A program made the position numbers and the translations under genes. This document shows positions 52,699-61,021 of a stretch of 64,000 nucleotides of DNA, piece by piece. Source of the DNA: JABDQW01 sp942492025 (GTDB lineage: Bacteria > Pseudomonadota > Gammaproteobacteria > SZUA-229); NCBI GenBank assembly GCA_942492025.1, contig CALODJ010000008.1:186001-250000 (forward strand). Reading direction: 5' to 3'. The notes beneath the pieces were generated by a model. It did not search any database. It was not told the DNA's origin and saw nothing but the letters and a program-made list of their open reading frames with translations. Positions within the stretch are counted from its first letter, which is position 1. Every line of letters begins with the position of its first letter.

Positions 52699-53799
52699 TC
52701 AAACCATCAGCTCATCGAGGCAGAGTTCGGTTAGACGTGGGAAATCAACGCGGCCTGTGGCCTCGTAAATCGCCACGTGCTCCAGCGCATCAAGATAGGC
52801 TGTCGCCTGCGGCATCGCATCATCCGCATTAAACAAGCCCGAAGCGTCAACATAGAACGGGCCCGAGGGTTTCATGATGGCTGCCAGCAGATCCTGGCGC
52901 TGTGCGATATCGACCCGCTTGAGCTGCAATGGCTCTGGACAGTCATGCTGCCAGTTCAACACCAGAAAGCGACGCAACGCAGTTTCATGCCGGATGCGAC
53001 CGTTACCATAGAGCCCGGTGATATCGACATCATACTTCTGTTCCAGCCTCCACAATGCAGCCTTGTCCATCTCTAACAGCCGCTGCCGTGATTGTGCGTC
53101 AATCAGCGGAAACAGCCTCGGGTTGTTCACGATGGTTCCCGGGTTGATGCGGGGCAACTTGGGGATACCGACGGCTTGCGTCGTGCCCTGCTGCTTGCGC
53201 AGCAGCAACCTGTCGTTGGTTACGTACTGCGTTGCGCCATCTTCCAGCAGATTCAGCATCAGTGTCGACTTGCCGCCACCGGAAAGACCGGCAATCGCCA
53301 GGCCGTCGCCATGATGTGACAACGCAGCGGCGTGACACAGTCGATAACCATCATTCTGCAAGCTGTTTAAAAACTGCGAATTAATGAAATTGATCACCTG
53401 GTTGTCGTACTCAAGACTGGGGCCTGCCGCGATCAGGGTCTGCGCACTTTGCAGAAACAGCATGCCGGTACGCACTTTCTGTACCAGCCTGCCACCCGCA
53501 AAATCATGAATCGCATCCTTGCGACCGGTTTTACCAGGCTCGCGTTTCCAGTCGATGAACTCAAGCCCGGTGTTGACGATGTCACGCTCCAGCACCATCA
53601 CTTCGGCCTGAACATCATCACATGACTGTTCCACAACGTGCGCAAAATAGGCTTGCAGGCGCTCGATCAACGGCGCTGAATTACTGCGTACCACCAATCG
53701 GTAATCCTGCAGCCGCAGACAAAGCCTGGCGGGCAGCAGTTGATAATCATCGAGCAATAACTGTTTGATTTGAGTGAGTTTGCCCATAGTAGCAATCAT
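52699..53799 (-). CDS. HPr kinase-related protein (HprK-rel family)
   Basis: A 366-residue P-loop protein. The Walker A motif is LAIAGLSGGGKSTLMLNLLE (about residues 168-187), preceded by CHAAALSHHGDGL, where HprK relatives have a conserved His; downstream are VTNDRLLLRK and KLPRINPGTIVNNPRLFPL. True HPr kinase is about 310 residues with GxSGxGKS and phosphorylates HPr of the sugar PTS; no PTS gene is near, and the long N-terminal part (residues 1-150) is different. It belongs with the kinases found next to ATP-grasp and amphi-Trp genes (HprK-related B in NCBIfam, from memory). It begins one base after the ATP-grasp stop. Confidence 0.82.
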   Translation of the reverse strand: MIATMGKLTQIKQLLLDDYQLLPARLCLRLQDYRLVVRSNSAPLIERLQAYFAHVVEQSCDDVQAEVMVLERDIVNTGLEFIDWKREPGKTGRKDAIHDFAGGRLVQKVRTGMLFLQSAQTLIAAGPSLEYDNQVINFINSQFLNSLQNDGYRLCHAAALSHHGDGLAIAGLSGGGKSTLMLNLLEDGATQYVTNDRLLLRKQQGTTQAVGIPKLPRINPGTIVNNPRLFPLIDAQSRQRLLEMDKAALWRLEQKYDVDITGLYGNGRIRHETALRRFLVLNWQHDCPEPLQLKRVDIAQRQDLLAAIMKPSGPFYVDASGLFNADDAMPQATAYLDALEHVAIYEATGRVDFPRLTELCLDELMV

Positions 53800-53800
53800 T

Positions 53801-54688
53801 TCAGTCCAGCTGTTTCAGCACATAGTCGACGTAGCGTTCAGCCACATTGATACCCAGACCTTCTTTGGCACCTCGAAAACCGCCAAATGCAGACACTTCG
53901 AATACCACAGGGCCTTGTTCGGTTTCCGCCATATCCACCGTCGTATAATCCATGTTGAACAGTGCCTGCGCCCGTTGCGCAATCTCGACCCAGCTGTCAT
54001 CCACTTCAGCCGCGGCATAACGACCGCCATGAAGTATGGTTGTGTTCCATGAGTGTCCTTCCGACACGCGGGCATAGGCGCCCAGATATTCACCACCGAG
54101 AAAAACCAGGCCGAGGTCGCGGCCTGGCAGGGCCATTTTTTTCTGGATATACATCATTGGATTATATGCCTGAAAATCACCTATCTGTTGCTTGCGATCC
54201 GTCTCAGGATCATTGGCATCAACAACAATCATGCCCCTTGCCTTGGTAGAGAACAAGGGCTTGAACACCGCAGAGCCAAATTGCTGGACCGCTGATTCGG
54301 CCTGATCAGGGTCTTCAGTGACCCATGTCGGCGGCATCGGTACACCGGCATTCGCCAGTGTGGTGGTACAGCTTAGTCTGTCTATCAGCCGCAACATACT
54401 GAGTGCCGGACTGAAAACACGCACACCCTTCGCCTCGGCTGCACGCAGTAATTCCAGACGATCAATCGAGTGGGGACTGTATTCCCGGCTGATTTTTTTT
54501 ACAATCAGGGCATCAAGCTGACACAGATCCTGCTCTCGGTAAAATAAACGATGCCCCGACAGATCCATAGCAACGTGACTCATGTCGACAATCAGCCGAT
54601 AACCGGTTCTGGCTTCAACGGCATCTGCCAGTGTTTCAGTCGACCATTTACCCGGCAATCCGACGACACCGATGTTGAAATCAGCCAC
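53801..54688 (-). CDS. ATP-grasp family ligase (GAK-type)
   Basis: A 295-residue protein with the RimK-like ATP-grasp layout. The N-terminal domain is IGVVGLPGKWSTETLADAVE with SPALSMLRLIDRLSCTTTLA. The ATP-binding lysines lie in GSAVFKPLFSTKARGMIVVD and YIQKKMALPGRDLGLVFLG. The metal loop is VVFEVSAFGGFRGAKEGLG, where most ligases have ExN; here it is EVS. These enzymes join a carboxylate to an amine or thiol through an acyl phosphate. The substrate is unknown. It overlaps the PhoU/kinase gene by 8 bases and is followed by the HprK-like gene. Confidence 0.85.
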   Translation of the reverse strand: MADFNIGVVGLPGKWSTETLADAVEARTGYRLIVDMSHVAMDLSGHRLFYREQDLCQLDALIVKKISREYSPHSIDRLELLRAAEAKGVRVFSPALSMLRLIDRLSCTTTLANAGVPMPPTWVTEDPDQAESAVQQFGSAVFKPLFSTKARGMIVVDANDPETDRKQQIGDFQAYNPMMYIQKKMALPGRDLGLVFLGGEYLGAYARVSEGHSWNTTILHGGRYAAAEVDDSWVEIAQRAQALFNMDYTTVDMAETEQGPVVFEVSAFGGFRGAKEGLGINVAERYVDYVLKQLD

Positions 54689-56324
54689 AAAATATCTCCT
54701 CTATCGGAACGTGATAGTTGTTATAGGATCCTGGTTCGAGCCTGACCAGCTGTTCCAGCAGGTAGCGTGCGCGTAAAAACATCGCACGCGCCAGACGACG
54801 GTCCAATATGAAACGCGTGGATGTCGCCAGTGATCGTACCAGGCCAAAGGCAAGACGCAATTCGAAACTGTTATCGTTGTTGGCTGCGGCGAACGCTGCT
54901 GCGATGCGATAAAAATGACAGATCACGCCGGCAATACGTTTACGGATTTCCGGGTCCAGTACCTGTAAGCGGTAATTGGACACCATGAACACCGAGACAT
55001 CCTGTACATAATCCATGTAGCGGGATCGATGCAGATCAATGTAGCGCAGTTGTTGGTTCTCGCTATCGTAAAGTATGTTATCGATATTGAAATCACCATG
55101 TATGTAGACAGAGAACGGCGCCTCGAGCGTTGATTCCATTTCAGCCGCCCGCCTGATCAGGGTGTCAAACGAGGATGTCTCGTAGCCACAGATTATCTGC
55201 CTGCTATCCTGAAACTCTGGATGCACCGCATAGACATCGGTAATTCTTTTATCGAGCTGGTGCATGAATTCCGCAGACACGGGTTTATCCGCCAGTGTTT
55301 CCGTCCATACGCTGTGCAGGGTTTTCTTCAGCTCCTGCATGGCCTCATCCAGCAGCGCAATTGATTCATTGAGTACGATCTGCTCAAATGTCAGACCTGA
55401 AAGGTGCTCAATCAACAATGAAGCCGACTTGCCCTTTTTCCGCCATGACAGAATCTGTGGCGCCAGACCCGGAAATACATCGTGCCAGTTCTCGACACCC
55501 TTGCGTTCTTTCTTGAGCTTTTTAGTCTGACCCTGCTTATAAATCACAGGATAACTGCCGCTGTCACCATCGGGTAGATGTATGCTGGAAATGGCAGCGC
55601 CAGATCGTGTCTCGGCCACATTTTGTATCTGCAGTTCGGCGGTATCGGCACTCTCCGCCACCTTGTTGACGGAGGCCTGCAATGCCTGAAACCGTGACGC
55701 ATTCATGACCATGCCAAGGTTACTGGAAATAATCGCCTCACTGATACTCAACAGGCTGTCGCCCATGCGCTCGATCGAGTAAGCACTGAAAGAAACTGAC
55801 AGCAGGTGCTCTGCATCCGATGTGTCGCGCAGCGATGCCGCGTTCTTCTTCAGCAGTTTTCTGAACTTGCGGTCGAGCCTGTCATGGGTGCGACCGATTT
55901 TTATCGCTAGCTGGGTGTCGTTATCGAACAGCGCGGTCCAAACCATGGCAACGGTTTCAATAACGATATCCAGCTGGGAGAGCAGTTTGGGGAAATTTTT
56001 CCTCCCTGGATCCTCGAGGTACAAGGATTGCTGCACAAACTCTTCGCCGAGTTCGGCTATGCGTTCCAGTTCGGTTGCAATAGTATCGATCGCCCTTACC
56101 TGCAGCACTTCAGAGCTGTCTTGATTATCCGTTTCCACCATATAGCGATAACAGGCATCATGAATTCGTTGCTTCAGGTTGGCGACATAACCGCTACGAT
56201 TAAATATTTTTTCCGCCGCATCAGGCGAAGTATCGTCCAGGTAGGTCTTGACATTCTCCAGCCGTGCAATTACTTCGGTCTGTAGAAATTCAAGGTTATG
56301 CCGAATACTTTGCTGCAGATCCAT
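54681..56324 (-). CDS. PhoU-like domain fused to an aminoglycoside-phosphotransferase-like kinase domain
   Basis: A 547-residue protein. Residues about 1-230 are an all-helical bundle resembling PhoU or a Pit-accessory domain (LERIAELGEEFVQQSLYLED, YSIERMGDSLLSISEAIISS with the ERxGD/D-rich signature). Residues about 260-540 are a choline/aminoglycoside kinase fold: VIYKQGQTKKLKKERKGVEN for the nucleotide lobe, the catalytic HGDFNIDNILYD, and YIDLHRSRYMDYVQDVSVFM for the metal-binding Asp. PhoU-type domains bind metal-phosphate and sense phosphate flux, so a kinase regulated by phosphate is a reasonable guess. It starts 5 bases after the NUDIX stop. Confidence 0.82.
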   Translation of the reverse strand: MDLQQSIRHNLEFLQTEVIARLENVKTYLDDTSPDAAEKIFNRSGYVANLKQRIHDACYRYMVETDNQDSSEVLQVRAIDTIATELERIAELGEEFVQQSLYLEDPGRKNFPKLLSQLDIVIETVAMVWTALFDNDTQLAIKIGRTHDRLDRKFRKLLKKNAASLRDTSDAEHLLSVSFSAYSIERMGDSLLSISEAIISSNLGMVMNASRFQALQASVNKVAESADTAELQIQNVAETRSGAAISSIHLPDGDSGSYPVIYKQGQTKKLKKERKGVENWHDVFPGLAPQILSWRKKGKSASLLIEHLSGLTFEQIVLNESIALLDEAMQELKKTLHSVWTETLADKPVSAEFMHQLDKRITDVYAVHPEFQDSRQIICGYETSSFDTLIRRAAEMESTLEAPFSVYIHGDFNIDNILYDSENQQLRYIDLHRSRYMDYVQDVSVFMVSNYRLQVLDPEIRKRIAGVICHFYRIAAAFAAANNDNSFELRLAFGLVRSLATSTRFILDRRLARAMFLRARYLLEQLVRLEPGSYNNYHVPIEEIFCG

Positions 56325-56329
56325 GCTGT

Positions 56330-56797
56330 TCAGAATACTTGTCCGACATAGACCCGCGACTGTCCTCGCTCAAGCAGCAGATCTGCATAGTCTGCAGGTA
56401 CAAGATTAAGCTGCGAAAGATCATCGACGCGGACCCAAAGCACGTCAACCTGGTGCTTGTCCGGTCGTGGTCCGTTGCGGGGTACATAATCCGGTGCGAC
56501 GGTGCAGGCAAACAAAAATTCGAGTAACTGCCGTGTTGACGGTGGCGTTGTTCGCCTGAGTTTGAAATAGTCGCCAACATACAGAAGATCAAGCACCTCA
56601 ATCCGCGCTCCGATCTCTTCTTCACACTCACGTCGTAGCGCATCGGTCAGACACTCGCCATGCTCCTGTGCACCTCCAGGTAAAACATAGTATTCGGTAC
56701 CGCTGTCTTCGACCTTGCGCTGCAGCAAGATAGCATTGTCTCTGATGATGACTGCGCGCACCGTATTGCGTATACCTGGAATAAGGTTTTCAGCCAT
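56330..56797 (-). CDS. NUDIX hydrolase
   Basis: A 155-residue single-domain NUDIX protein with a complete box: GAQEHGECLTDALRRECEEE followed by IGA (G-x5-E-x7-RE-x2-EE-x-G). Other parts are RAVIIRDNAILLQRKVEDSG, YYVLPGG and VDVLWVRVDDLSQLNLVP. It would split a nucleoside diphosphate linked to another group; the exact substrate is unknown. It is the first gene of the nine-gene block and lies 126 bases after purF on the same strand, so the promoter may be in that gap or the block may be read through from purF. Confidence 0.9.
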   Translation of the reverse strand: MAENLIPGIRNTVRAVIIRDNAILLQRKVEDSGTEYYVLPGGAQEHGECLTDALRRECEEEIGARIEVLDLLYVGDYFKLRRTTPPSTRQLLEFLFACTVAPDYVPRNGPRPDKHQVDVLWVRVDDLSQLNLVPADYADLLLERGQSRVYVGQVF

Positions 56798-56923
56798 ATG
56801 AATAATTCTTGGCGCACACTACCCTAACGGCATCAACCGTTGGTCGAGACAAGATATCGCCCCCCACCGATATCGAGGAAGTAACTGTTTCAGCCTGCAT
56901 ATCCGATGTGCTGACTAGCCGCA

Positions 56924-58426
56924 CTATAGCTCAACAGTTTCTGCAGACGGGCTACCCTGCCGTTTCATCTTGGCCGCATCATTACGTTGGGTCTCAAGTT
57001 TGCGAAAATAGATTTCATCGATATCATTGGTCACATACTTGCCATTAAAACAGGAACAGTCAAATTCCGTGAGGTTTTCATTACCTCTGTTCACAGCTTC
57101 AACAAGATCATCCAGATCCTGATAAATCAGCCAGTCCGCACCGATTGCATCAGCAATTTCTTCAACGTCACGGTTGTGGGCTACGAACTCTTCCGGCGCT
57201 GGCATATCGATGCCGTATACATTGGGGTAACGCACTGGAGGTGCCGCCGAGGCCATGTAGACCTTGCTTGCACCGGCTTCTCGCGCCATCTGTATGATCT
57301 GCTTCGAAGTCGTGCCACGAACAATTGAATCATCGACCAGCAATACATTTTTGCCCTGGAATTCGAGATCGATCGGATTCAGCTTTTGTCGGACGGATTT
57401 CTTGCGCTCGGTTTGACCGGGCATGATAAACGTCCGGCCGATGTAGCGATTCTTTATAAAACCCTCCCGGTATTTGACGTTGAGATGGAAGGCGACCTCA
57501 AGTGCTGACGTACGGCTGGTGTCCGGTATCGGTATAACAACATCAATATCGTGATCAGGATGTTCGCGTAATATCTTCTTCACCAGCTTCTGACCCATGC
57601 GCAAGCGAGCTTTGTAAACGGAAACGTCATCCATAATCGAATCGGGTCGTGCAAAATAGACAAACTCGAAAATACAGGGCGTAAGCTGCGGATTTTGTGC
57701 ACACTGGCGTGAGTGAAATTCGCCGTTCTGCTCGATAAAAACAGCTTCACCTGGCATCAGGTCACGGACCAGCTCGAAACCTTGCGCCATCAACGCAACA
57801 CTTTCTGACGCAATCATGTAATCGGTGCCTTCGGCTGTTTCACGTTTGCCATAGACAGCCGGGCGAATACCATTGGGATCACGAAAAGCAAGCACACCCT
57901 TGCCAACGATCATTGCAATCACGGCATAACCGCCCTTGCAGCGTTTGTGCACGGCTTCAACGGCCTTAAAGATATTTTCCATATCAAACACAGGCTTGGC
58001 CTGTGATTGAAGCTCGTGTGCAAACACATTGAGCAAGGCCTCAGTATCGGATTCAGTATTCAGATGGCGCATATCGTCCAGGAACAGCTGCTCCTTGAGC
58101 GCATCGGTGTTGGTCAGATTACCGTTATGGGCGAGTGCAATACCGTAGGGTGAATTCACATAGAAGGGCTGCGCTTCCAGCGAGGATGAACAACCTGCCG
58201 TTGGATAACGCACATGGCCAATGCCCATGTTGCCACGCAGGCGCTCCATATGCTGTTTGAAAAACACATCGCGTACCAGGCCATTGCCCTTGCGCATGAA
58301 GAACTTGCCTTTCTCACAGGTCATAATACCGGCGGCATCCTGCCCTCTGTGCTGCAGTACCGAAAGGGATTCGTACAGGTCCAGATTTACCTGAGTATGG
58401 CTGACGATACCCACGATGCCGCACAT
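56924..58426 (-). CDS. purF: Amidophosphoribosyltransferase
   Basis: A 500-residue enzyme for the first step of purine synthesis (PRPP + glutamine to phosphoribosylamine). The N-terminal nucleophile Cys2 follows the initiator Met (MCGIVGIVSH), so the glutaminase domain needs Met removal. The PRPP-binding loop is VLLVDDSIVRGTTSKQII. Other typical parts are GNMGIGHVRYPTAG, AHNGNLTN and IPDTSRTSALE. It lies 3 bases after cvpA, in the conserved folC-dedD-cvpA-purF order. Confidence 0.97.
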   Translation of the reverse strand: MCGIVGIVSHTQVNLDLYESLSVLQHRGQDAAGIMTCEKGKFFMRKGNGLVRDVFFKQHMERLRGNMGIGHVRYPTAGCSSSLEAQPFYVNSPYGIALAHNGNLTNTDALKEQLFLDDMRHLNTESDTEALLNVFAHELQSQAKPVFDMENIFKAVEAVHKRCKGGYAVIAMIVGKGVLAFRDPNGIRPAVYGKRETAEGTDYMIASESVALMAQGFELVRDLMPGEAVFIEQNGEFHSRQCAQNPQLTPCIFEFVYFARPDSIMDDVSVYKARLRMGQKLVKKILREHPDHDIDVVIPIPDTSRTSALEVAFHLNVKYREGFIKNRYIGRTFIMPGQTERKKSVRQKLNPIDLEFQGKNVLLVDDSIVRGTTSKQIIQMAREAGASKVYMASAAPPVRYPNVYGIDMPAPEEFVAHNRDVEEIADAIGADWLIYQDLDDLVEAVNRGNENLTEFDCSCFNGKYVTNDIDEIYFRKLETQRNDAAKMKRQGSPSAETVEL

Positions 58427-58429
58427 GGG

Positions 58430-58927
58430 CTAGACCATACCTTTGTCATACGAAACGTCCATATTTGGTATGTAATCCTGTATCCAGATCACCATGTCCT
58501 CAAAACGCTCGAGCATCAACGACCGCTGCCACCAGTCCTGTTGCGGCAGTTGCGGGAAGTGCCCACCGACGATGACGAAGATGATAATGATTAATGCACC
58601 TCTCAGGATTCCAAATCCGATCCCCAGCACCCTGTCCAGACTCGTCAGTCCCGTCTTCATCAACAGGCGCGATACCAGGTGAGCGATCACTGTACCAAGG
58701 ATGAAAATAATAATAAACAGCGAGGCAAAGGAAATGGCCTGGCGCACCGCCTCTGATTCGATCGCAGCCGACAGCATGGGTGCCAGTTTAGGTGCGAACG
58801 TGGCTGCAATCCAGGTCGCAATGATCCATTTGGCGAGCGAAATCGACTCTTGCATGAAACCGCGCAACAAGCCGAACAGCGCTGACAGTACGATTACGAA
58901 TATAATGATAACATCGACGACGGTCAT
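58430..58927 (-). CDS. cvpA: CvpA family membrane protein
   Basis: A 165-residue inner-membrane protein with four predicted helices (VVDVIIIFVIVLSALFGLLR, SLAKWIIATWIAATFA, AISFASLFIIIFILGTVIAH, GILRGALIIIIFVIVGG). In E. coli CvpA is needed for colicin V production and contributes to envelope and bile tolerance; its biochemical role is unclear. The gene lies immediately before purF, as in most gammaproteobacteria. Confidence 0.94.
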   Translation of the reverse strand: MTVVDVIIIFVIVLSALFGLLRGFMQESISLAKWIIATWIAATFAPKLAPMLSAAIESEAVRQAISFASLFIIIFILGTVIAHLVSRLLMKTGLTSLDRVLGIGFGILRGALIIIIFVIVGGHFPQLPQQDWWQRSLMLERFEDMVIWIQDYIPNMDVSYDKGMV

Positions 58928-59113
58928 GAACTATGTGTGAGGCAACTGATCAAGTTCGAATTATACGCGCTAGAGAGTAAGGAATAAACAACGATTTACC
59001 GGTGAAAAGACTGCCCCAATGGGACATTTAAAGGCGCTCAATTCAGACGCGACCCACCCGTTATTACCAGATTCGGTATGATCGCATCCGGCGCTTGTCG
59101 ATAGCCCCTGGCA

Positions 59114-59614
59114 TCAGGGATGATTGACGATGAAGCCGTCCAGACCCTCTTCTTTTAACAAAGCCTTTTTCATATGCTCAAGCCTTTTCATATCTAGCTC
59201 GGGACCGATACGGACACGGTAGCTGATCTTCCCATTTCTGGTGCGGGTTTCGACATAGGCGGAATAGCCTTTCTTACGTAATTCATCCCGCAAGGCGTAG
59301 GCGTTGTTTTTAATTGTCACGGTCGAAACCTGCAGCGCGAAGGCCTTGACCGGCGGTTTCAGTTCGCTTGATTCAGGTGTGTGCGATTCGGCTTTTACTG
59401 CCGCTTCAGGCGCGGACGGCATCTCCAGGTTAGACACTTTCGTTTTCGGCCTGAACTCTTTCAGAGGCGGAAATTCGGGTTCTGCTGGCATTTCAATGAT
59501 GCGCTCCTGGCGAGACCTGTAACCCGAGCCATCCAGTAAAACCGGGATAAAAATCACCCCTAACGCAACCAGCAAGATGGCACCTATCAATCGTTGTTGC
59601 AATGTTTTATCCAA
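59114..59614 (-). CDS. dedD: DedD, SPOR-domain septal protein
   Basis: A 166-residue protein with a cytoplasmic stub, one membrane helix (LIGAILLVALGVIFIPVLL), a proline-rich linker and a C-terminal SPOR domain (FALQVSTVTIKNNAYALRDE to MKKALLKEEGLDGFIV) that binds denuded septal glycan. It assists cell constriction. No ATG fits; a TTG at 59612-59614 (M)DKTLQQRLIGAILLV aligns residue for residue with the E. coli start MASKFQNRLVG, with AGGAG upstream although only 3 bases away. An ATG further upstream would lie inside folC and add 70 unrelated residues. It follows folC by 31 bases. Confidence 0.88.
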   Translation of the reverse strand: MDKTLQQRLIGAILLVALGVIFIPVLLDGSGYRSRQERIIEMPAEPEFPPLKEFRPKTKVSNLEMPSAPEAAVKAESHTPESSELKPPVKAFALQVSTVTIKNNAYALRDELRKKGYSAYVETRTRNGKISYRVRIGPELDMKRLEHMKKALLKEEGLDGFIVNHP

Positions 59615-59645
59615 TAGCTCCTGAACCTTACAAATACTTAAAATG

Positions 59646-60920
59646 TTATCGATGAAGTGCGAAAAACTGCATGGCCTCGGCGACCGTATGGAATGATCCG
59701 AAAATAATAATCCTGTCACCCTTATTGACTGTTGTAAGCGCCCTAGTACAGGCTTCAGCAATCGTTGATGTTTTACTGAGTTTAACATCAGCGGCGCACT
59801 GTTCAACTGCAGCAGCCATATCACTGGCTGACAGTCCGCGCCCTACCGATTCGAGTCCAGCTGTGTACCAGTAGTCAATTTCGCTCGCCAGCAACGCAAT
59901 AACCTCCGAAACCGGCTTATCGGCAAGCATCGCAACGATGGCGTGCGTCTTGCCGGTGCATTGCTGTGTTTTGAGTTGCGAGCCCAGTGCAGTGGCTGCC
60001 TGTGGATTATGCGCCACATCAACGATGACCAGGGGTCGTTGCCGGATAACCTGAAAACGTCCCGGCAGGTGGACATTGCGCAATCCGCGTCTGATGACTT
60101 CATCACTCACCGGACATTGTGGCAACGATTTGAGTGCGATGATGGCGGTTGCCGCATTATCCAGTTGAAAGTCGCCGGCCAACGCCGGCAAGGGCAGCCC
60201 GTCGATCGTACAATTGGCATCAGAAACACGCCATGTCGTGTTTTCTCGTTCGACCCGAAAGTCTTTTCCAATCAGTTTCAGATCCGCCTGTAAGTTTGAT
60301 GCATGTTGGAGCAGCGATTTTGGCGGATCTGCGTCGCCACAAACTGCCGGCCGCTGTGCTCGCATTATCCCGGCTTTCTCGAAGCCAATAGCCTCGCGGT
60401 CCGGGCCCAGCCAGTCAGTGTGGTCGATCGCGACGCTGGTAATGACAGCGACGTCCGGCTGCATAACATTGACGGCATCGAGCCGCCCACCAAGGCCTAT
60501 TTCCATGATAACCAGATCGGGCTCTGCTGCGAAGAACAGATCGATCGCTGCCAGCGTACCGAACTCAAAATAGGTAAGTTCGATATCACCACGTGCCTGG
60601 TCAATGCGTTCGAACACCCTACAAAGGCTTTGATCATCGATATCGTCACCGTTGATGCGTATACGTTCGTTGTAACGCAACAAGTGCGGCGAGGTATAAC
60701 TGCATACCCGACGACCACCCGCAAGTGCCATGGCCTCGAGAAAGGCGACCACCGATCCCTTCCCGTTGGTACCCGCCACGCTGATCAAGGGACAGTCGAA
60801 ATGATTACCTCTGCCTGATTGATGCAGTACGCGGCTGACACGCCCCAGGCCGAGATCAATCGCTTTGGCACTAAGACCTTGCTGCCAGGCAAGCCATTCA
60901 TCGAGCGCTTTAAATCGCAT
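59646..60920 (-). CDS. folC: Dihydrofolate synthase / folylpolyglutamate synthase
   Basis: A 424-residue Mur-ligase-like enzyme that adds glutamate to dihydropteroate and to reduced folates. The P-loop is SVAGTNGKGSVVAFLEAM, followed by YTSPHLLRYNERIRINGD and MEIGLGGRLDAVNVMQPDVA. The Mur-type carbamylated lysine region and IVDVAHNPQAATALG are present. It lies between accD and dedD as in Pseudomonas and E. coli. Confidence 0.96.
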   Translation of the reverse strand: MRFKALDEWLAWQQGLSAKAIDLGLGRVSRVLHQSGRGNHFDCPLISVAGTNGKGSVVAFLEAMALAGGRRVCSYTSPHLLRYNERIRINGDDIDDQSLCRVFERIDQARGDIELTYFEFGTLAAIDLFFAAEPDLVIMEIGLGGRLDAVNVMQPDVAVITSVAIDHTDWLGPDREAIGFEKAGIMRAQRPAVCGDADPPKSLLQHASNLQADLKLIGKDFRVERENTTWRVSDANCTIDGLPLPALAGDFQLDNAATAIIALKSLPQCPVSDEVIRRGLRNVHLPGRFQVIRQRPLVIVDVAHNPQAATALGSQLKTQQCTGKTHAIVAMLADKPVSEVIALLASEIDYWYTAGLESVGRGLSASDMAAAVEQCAADVKLSKTSTIAEACTRALTTVNKGDRIIIFGSFHTVAEAMQFFALHR

Positions 60921-61021
60921 CGATTAACGATCACTGAGCTGTTTCACACTTCGAACCCTGCAGACAACACTCAGACTGTTTCGTCCAACGTGCGATATCC
61001 GAGCGAAGCCTGTCTCGACAG

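Noticed and set aside
52699..53799. True HPr kinase/phosphorylase (HprK) of the PTS
   Set aside because: No PTS or HPr gene is nearby, the length and N-terminal half differ, and the neighbours point to the HprK-related families instead.
59114..59824. A longer DedD starting at an upstream codon inside folC
   Set aside because: The extra 70 residues are translated folC sequence in another frame; the E. coli alignment supports the TTG at 59614.
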